Assembly (NCBI GenBank): GCA_913058265.1
Contig: CAJXPQ010000012.1
Location: forward strand, 39,931 to 103,930
Direction: 5' to 3'
DNA from: an uncultured Oligoflexia bacterium
Lineage (GTDB): Bacteria > Bdellovibrionota > Bacteriovoracia > Bacteriovoracales > Bacteriovoracaceae
Length of the DNA: 64,000 bases
Shown here: piece after piece, positions 60,881 to 64,000 of the stretch
How the letters are laid out: every line of letters starts with the position of its first letter
Position numbering within the stretch: position 1 is the first letter of the stretch
Program-made: the position numbers and the translations under genes
The notes under the pieces: generated by a model
Seen by the model: only the letters and a program-made list of their open reading frames with translations
What the model was told of the DNA's origin: nothing
Databases searched by the model: none

Positions 60881-62092
60881 ATGAAGTTTTTATCCGTTAT
60901 TTTATTAACTCTAATGATCGGCTGTAAAGATCAGGTCAGTTCAGATAGTAATGAAATCGTCACTCAGGATCCAGTATCAGCTTGTGTACTTACAGATGAT
61001 GTAAATCCAGTACTACCAAACCAAGTAACTCTTGCAGATAATGGCTCGACTCTGAATTCAGTTCAGGTGTCATGGCAGTCAGCAACTGATAACTGTGCCG
61101 TTTCCCATTATGAAATAGCTATTGGCCTAAGTGCGGCTTCAAGTGATATTCTTCCCTTTACTAATATTGGAAACTCTACCTCGTATCAATCTACTGGGGT
61201 CAATTTCGATTACACCAAAGACTATTACTTCACAATCAAAGCTGTTGATGAAAAAGGTAATTCCTCAGCAGTAGTAACTTCTAATTCATGGCAAATATTT
61301 AATGCGAAAACACTCACAAACCTAGTGTTATGGATTGATGCGAGTAATTTAACAAGTATTTCTGACGACGAAGGTGATCATCCAACGGAAACGAACTTTA
61401 GCAATGAAATTAGTAGCTGGGCCGATATATCTGGCAGCAGCGCAGTCCACAGCTTCTCAGCAACAACAACAAAACCTAATTGGGATGTTGTTGAAAACGC
61501 AGTTCGTTTCAATGGTTCTAATCAATTTTTGGCGACCGCGGATCATAGTGATATTAACTTATCTACAATCGCTCAAAGAAGTCTCGTGACTGTCATAAAA
61601 ACTGGAAATAATGTTTCGACCAGACAGATTATATATGAAGAAGGCGGAACCGTTAGAGGGCTAAATATATACATCGAAGAGAGTAAAATTCGATGTGGAT
61701 TTTGGAATGATACTAATGATGGTGATGGCACTCAAGGTTATGTTGAGGTTACAGGTAACATTAGTGCAAATACCTCTTATACCGTTAATTATATTCTAGA
61801 CTATTCAAACTTCTCAAGTGGAAGTGGAGCAGATGGTACAGTCAGCTGCTCGTTAAATAATGTAAGTCTGGGATCCGTTAACACAACTTCAAGATTATTT
61901 GCACACTCTGGAGATATTGGACTTGGTTCTCTTAATCAACATTCTTATTTTCATGATGGAGCAAGTAGTGGCACAGAAGAATATTTTTTTAATGGAATAC
62001 TATATGAATTCTTAATGTATAACTCTGTTCATAGTGATGAAAGTCGTACAAAGCTTTCTAATTCCCTCAAAAAGAAGTGGAATATTTACTAG
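60881..62092 (+). CDS. Lipoprotein with fibronectin III and LamG-like domains
   Basis: 403 residues. The lipobox MIGC at residues 12-15 marks a lipoprotein. Residues about 35-135 resemble a fibronectin type III domain (VQVSWQSATDNCAVSHYEIAIG), and about 140-400 resemble a LamG/concanavalin-like lectin domain (LVLWIDASNLTSI..., VENAVRFNGSNQF, GDIGLGSL, FNGILYEFLMYNSV). Such modules often bind glycans or proteins. It starts 12 bp after the LysM-barrel gene, probably in one operon. Confidence 0.82.
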   Translation: MKFLSVILLTLMIGCKDQVSSDSNEIVTQDPVSACVLTDDVNPVLPNQVTLADNGSTLNSVQVSWQSATDNCAVSHYEIAIGLSAASSDILPFTNIGNSTSYQSTGVNFDYTKDYYFTIKAVDEKGNSSAVVTSNSWQIFNAKTLTNLVLWIDASNLTSISDDEGDHPTETNFSNEISSWADISGSSAVHSFSATTTKPNWDVVENAVRFNGSNQFLATADHSDINLSTIAQRSLVTVIKTGNNVSTRQIIYEEGGTVRGLNIYIEESKIRCGFWNDTNDGDGTQGYVEVTGNISANTSYTVNYILDYSNFSSGSGADGTVSCSLNNVSLGSVNTTSRLFAHSGDIGLGSLNQHSYFHDGASSGTEEYFFNGILYEFLMYNSVHSDESRTKLSNSLKKKWNIY

Positions 62093-62119
62093 TTTTTCAT
62101 ACTCTTTGTAGCTATATAC

Positions 62120-62953
62120 TTAAAGGGTTAATTCAATTTGTGAACCATCATCACATATAATTAATAGATTTTTTGAATTATCGCTGATTAGAATTTTTTT
62201 AAAAAAATTCACTCTTTTATTTTGTGAGCTATATAAAGTTTTTGGTTCACTATCTTTTAACATATTTTTGTCAAACACTAAAACCTTGTTATTATCAATA
62301 ACATAGATAATAGATCCTATAAACAGTATATCTTGTGGAGACTCTAATGCGCCTTCAATCAGTCGTAAAACAGAATTACTATTCTTTGCTCTCTTACCAT
62401 CCGGATCTGCTTCTATGTGAAAAAATTTAATCCAACCTTCGCTAGAAGACATAACTGCAAGTTCTTTTGATTCGCTATCAATTCTAAAACTTGTAGCATT
62501 TTTAATTTCTGTCGTAATTAATTTTCTCGCTGGAACGATATTACCACCTGAAGAATAAAAGTAAGAATAAATACTATATTGTCCATTGTTTTCATTAAGA
62601 ACATAAACCTTTTGATCTAACTCACTTATCTTAATATCAATAATATTCGTCAGTTTTGATTTTGCGCCAGATATGAAGTGATCTGCTGTTTGTTCTAGAA
62701 CATTCTTTTCATCTAATTGAAAGATTCGAATATATAGTAAATTGGTATGTCCATATGCCTTTATCATTTCTGAATTTGAAATTGAACTTACTTTCAAGAT
62801 ATCTTTACTTAATATAACATCCTTACATTCAGTAGGAATAAGAACTGGTACTTTTTGTTGACTACCATAGTATTTACCTGCCTCTACACAATCATCTATA
62901 ACGATCTGAGCATGAAGGCTAAAACTAACCAATAAAAGAAATACTATTTTCAT
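62120..62953 (-). CDS. Secreted propeller-like protein, unknown
   Basis: 277 residues with a signal peptide (cut after SLHA). The mature part has a repeating pattern of blade-like strands, such as DIKISELDQKVYVLNENNGQYSIY, SFRIDSESKELAVMSSSEGW and QDILFIGSIIYVIDNNKVLVF, that fits a beta-propeller of five or so blades. Two Cys near the N-terminus. Start and stop of the adjacent repeat protein overlap as TAATG, so it is translated after it in one operon. Confidence 0.72.
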   Translation of the reverse strand: MKIVFLLLVSFSLHAQIVIDDCVEAGKYYGSQQKVPVLIPTECKDVILSKDILKVSSISNSEMIKAYGHTNLLYIRIFQLDEKNVLEQTADHFISGAKSKLTNIIDIKISELDQKVYVLNENNGQYSIYSYFYSSGGNIVPARKLITTEIKNATSFRIDSESKELAVMSSSEGWIKFFHIEADPDGKRAKNSNSVLRLIEGALESPQDILFIGSIIYVIDNNKVLVFDKNMLKDSEPKTLYSSQNKRVNFFKKILISDNSKNLLIICDDGSQIELTL

Positions 62954-64000
62954 TATCTTGTTCCTGTTAAGTTTAATATAACTGGTACTGCTCCAGTATC
63001 TGATATTGTTGCAACACCAACTTTAGTACCTGCAACTCCAAAATCTAAATATTGAATATTTACTGTACATGTATCATTAACAGCAAGAGCTACTCCAGTA
63101 CAGTTATCTGTAGTTATAGAGTAGACACCGCCACCTGTGTTAGAGATGGCAACAACAAAACTACCTCCAGAAGATATAGCATTACCGATATTTTTGACAG
63201 TAAAAGTTACTGTAACATTTGTATCAGGATCTCCATAATCATAACTTGTAACGATTGAAGCTGACTCGTGCCACTCAAACACTGCAAGACCAGAACTATT
63301 AATCAAGATATCCGATGTATCCGGAGCACTAAATGATAGATTTGAAATTGCATTACCATTTACATCTGAGACACTTCCAGCACCTAAATTAAAAGTTGAG
63401 CTCATATCAATTCCATCATGATCAATTTCAGCACCAGCAGTATATGTACAATTAGTACTTGTAGCAGTAGTAGCTGCACAACTCGCAACAACTCCAGACC
63501 CACCAGAGGTTATATCGATTTGTGTTCCAGCAGCTATAGTAACTGATTCAGAGAAATTAATCATAAACACCAGTGTTTGGCCATTAGTATAAGTTCCCGT
63601 TGCCGCCGTGGTTACAGATGAAATAGTAGGCAAACTTACATCTTTTATTTCTGTTAACTGAGTTGCATCTCCTGTGTTTCCGGCCGCATCTGTTTGTTCA
63701 GCATCAAACTCAACAGCTGCGTTATCATTTAAAGCTGATAAATTAATTACTCCTGTGGTCCAAGTTGTTCCTGTACAAGAAACAGAACCTGTTGCATCTG
63801 TTCCGCCACTTGGACTTGAGATTGTATAACTTACGTTACCATCTCCATTTGAACAAGTTCCTGTCACTGTATATGAACCAACGTTTACATTATTTATTGT
63901 TGAAACTGCATTGATAGTTACAACTGGTAGAGCTGCATCTTTAACTTCTGTTAACTGAGTTGCATCTCCTGTGTTTCCGGCCGCATCTGTTTGTTCAGCA
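62953..64000 (-). CDS. Large repeat-containing surface protein, 3' part (partial)
   Basis: The frame is open to the window edge; the true start is beyond 64000. The C-terminal 349 residues contain ~100-residue Ig-like units (AAGNTGDATQLTEIKD repeats every 300 bp), a swmB-like domain (GTQIDITSGGSG... SCAATTATSTNCTYTAG) and a terminal domain resembling choice-of-anchor/HYDIN ASH-like folds (YGDPDTNVTVTFTVKNIG... VPVILNLTGTR). Cys residues are paired within units. It is probably a surface adhesin or a secreted fibre. It overlaps the start of the downstream propeller gene (TAATG). Confidence 0.85.
   Translation of the reverse strand, partial: AEQTDAAGNTGDATQLTEVKDAALPVVTINAVSTINNVNVGSYTVTGTCSNGDGNVSYTISSPSGGTDATGSVSCTGTTWTTGVINLSALNDNAAVEFDAEQTDAAGNTGDATQLTEIKDVSLPTISSVTTAATGTYTNGQTLVFMINFSESVTIAAGTQIDITSGGSGVVASCAATTATSTNCTYTAGAEIDHDGIDMSSTFNLGAGSVSDVNGNAISNLSFSAPDTSDILINSSGLAVFEWHESASIVTSYDYGDPDTNVTVTFTVKNIGNAISSGGSFVVAISNTGGGVYSITTDNCTGVALAVNDTCTVNIQYLDFGVAGTKVGVATISDTGAVPVILNLTGTR
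63646..64000 (-). repeat. 300-bp tandem repeat in the surface protein gene
   Basis: The stretch at 63651-63705 recurs at 63951-64000 with near-identity and an exact 300-bp offset (100 codons). Near-identity at DNA level suggests recent duplication or gene conversion; the number of units is unknown as the gene leaves the window. Confidence 0.85.

Noticed and set aside
1..64000. CRISPR arrays, insertion sequences, transposases
   Set aside because: No regularly spaced short repeats and no transposase or Cas genes were seen in any frame.

Overview
The window is AT-rich, densely packed bacterial DNA. The mix is Gram-negative: outer-membrane beta-barrels, a LolA-like carrier, a chaperone-usher pilus, an RND pump with a TolC-type channel, and many short secreted proteins of unknown family. 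FadI-type thiolase, TlyA, DapF, AroA, AroB, MutY, SMC, MscL and a class A RNase P RNA are ordinary chromosomal genes. The number of signal-peptide proteins, the AT-rich codon use and the singleton secreted proteins suggest a marine or soil deltaproteobacterial lineage such as the Bdellovibrionota (Bacteriovorax/Halobacteriovorax-like). That placement is inference; no marker in the window proves it.

Layout. 0-16.4 kb is mostly housekeeping: a receiver protein, an Arg/Gly-rich secreted protein, a dicarboxylate/amino-acid symporter, a NodB deacetylase, a thiolase, an EEP-PLD pair, a K+ channel, a pirin/YceI pair divergent from a LysR regulator, apt, and tlyA-dapF. 16.5-22.5 kb is an accessory block beginning at a tRNA with anticodon CAU. 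It holds a methyltransferase, an epimerase flanked by two diverged ~175-bp repeats that each end in a copy of the tRNA 3' end, a transglutaminase/TPR gene broken by a -1 frameshift, a third tRNA-like 3' end, an HExxH secreted protein, a Rha-type phage regulatory protein and a lipoprotein. This looks like a tRNA-anchored island or cassette series.

22.6-31.4 kb carries map, a secreted FlgG-like fragment, a 1045-residue secreted coiled-coil protein, a methyltransferase, a repeat protein with a nucleoside-hydrolase-like domain, and a second HExxH protein. 31.4-35.0 kb is one compact minus-strand operon: aroB, aroA, an HPt protein, a receiver fused to a kinase-like H-box without an ATPase domain, and a DUF523 protein. 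35.0-40.2 kb has a zinc-ribbon coiled-coil protein and an RND pump with its outer-membrane channel but no adaptor gene. rnpB lies at 40.4-40.7 kb with a clear promoter.

40.8-53.2 kb includes mutY, an XRE regulator with a VWA-like secreted partner divergent from a pentapeptide-repeat gene, lolA-like and smc, a stand-alone protein resembling the DUF2126 (carboxylate-amine ligase-like) domain, and a patatin-like protein with altered catalytic positions. 53.5-58.2 kb is a chaperone-usher pilus locus (pilin, attenuator, usher, tip subunit) whose chaperone is convergent on the other strand. 58.3-64 kb has a DUF3820 protein, a DUF481 barrel, mscL, a LysM-like barrel protein, a lipoprotein, a propeller-like secreted protein, and the 3' part of a large repeat-containing surface protein that runs off the window.
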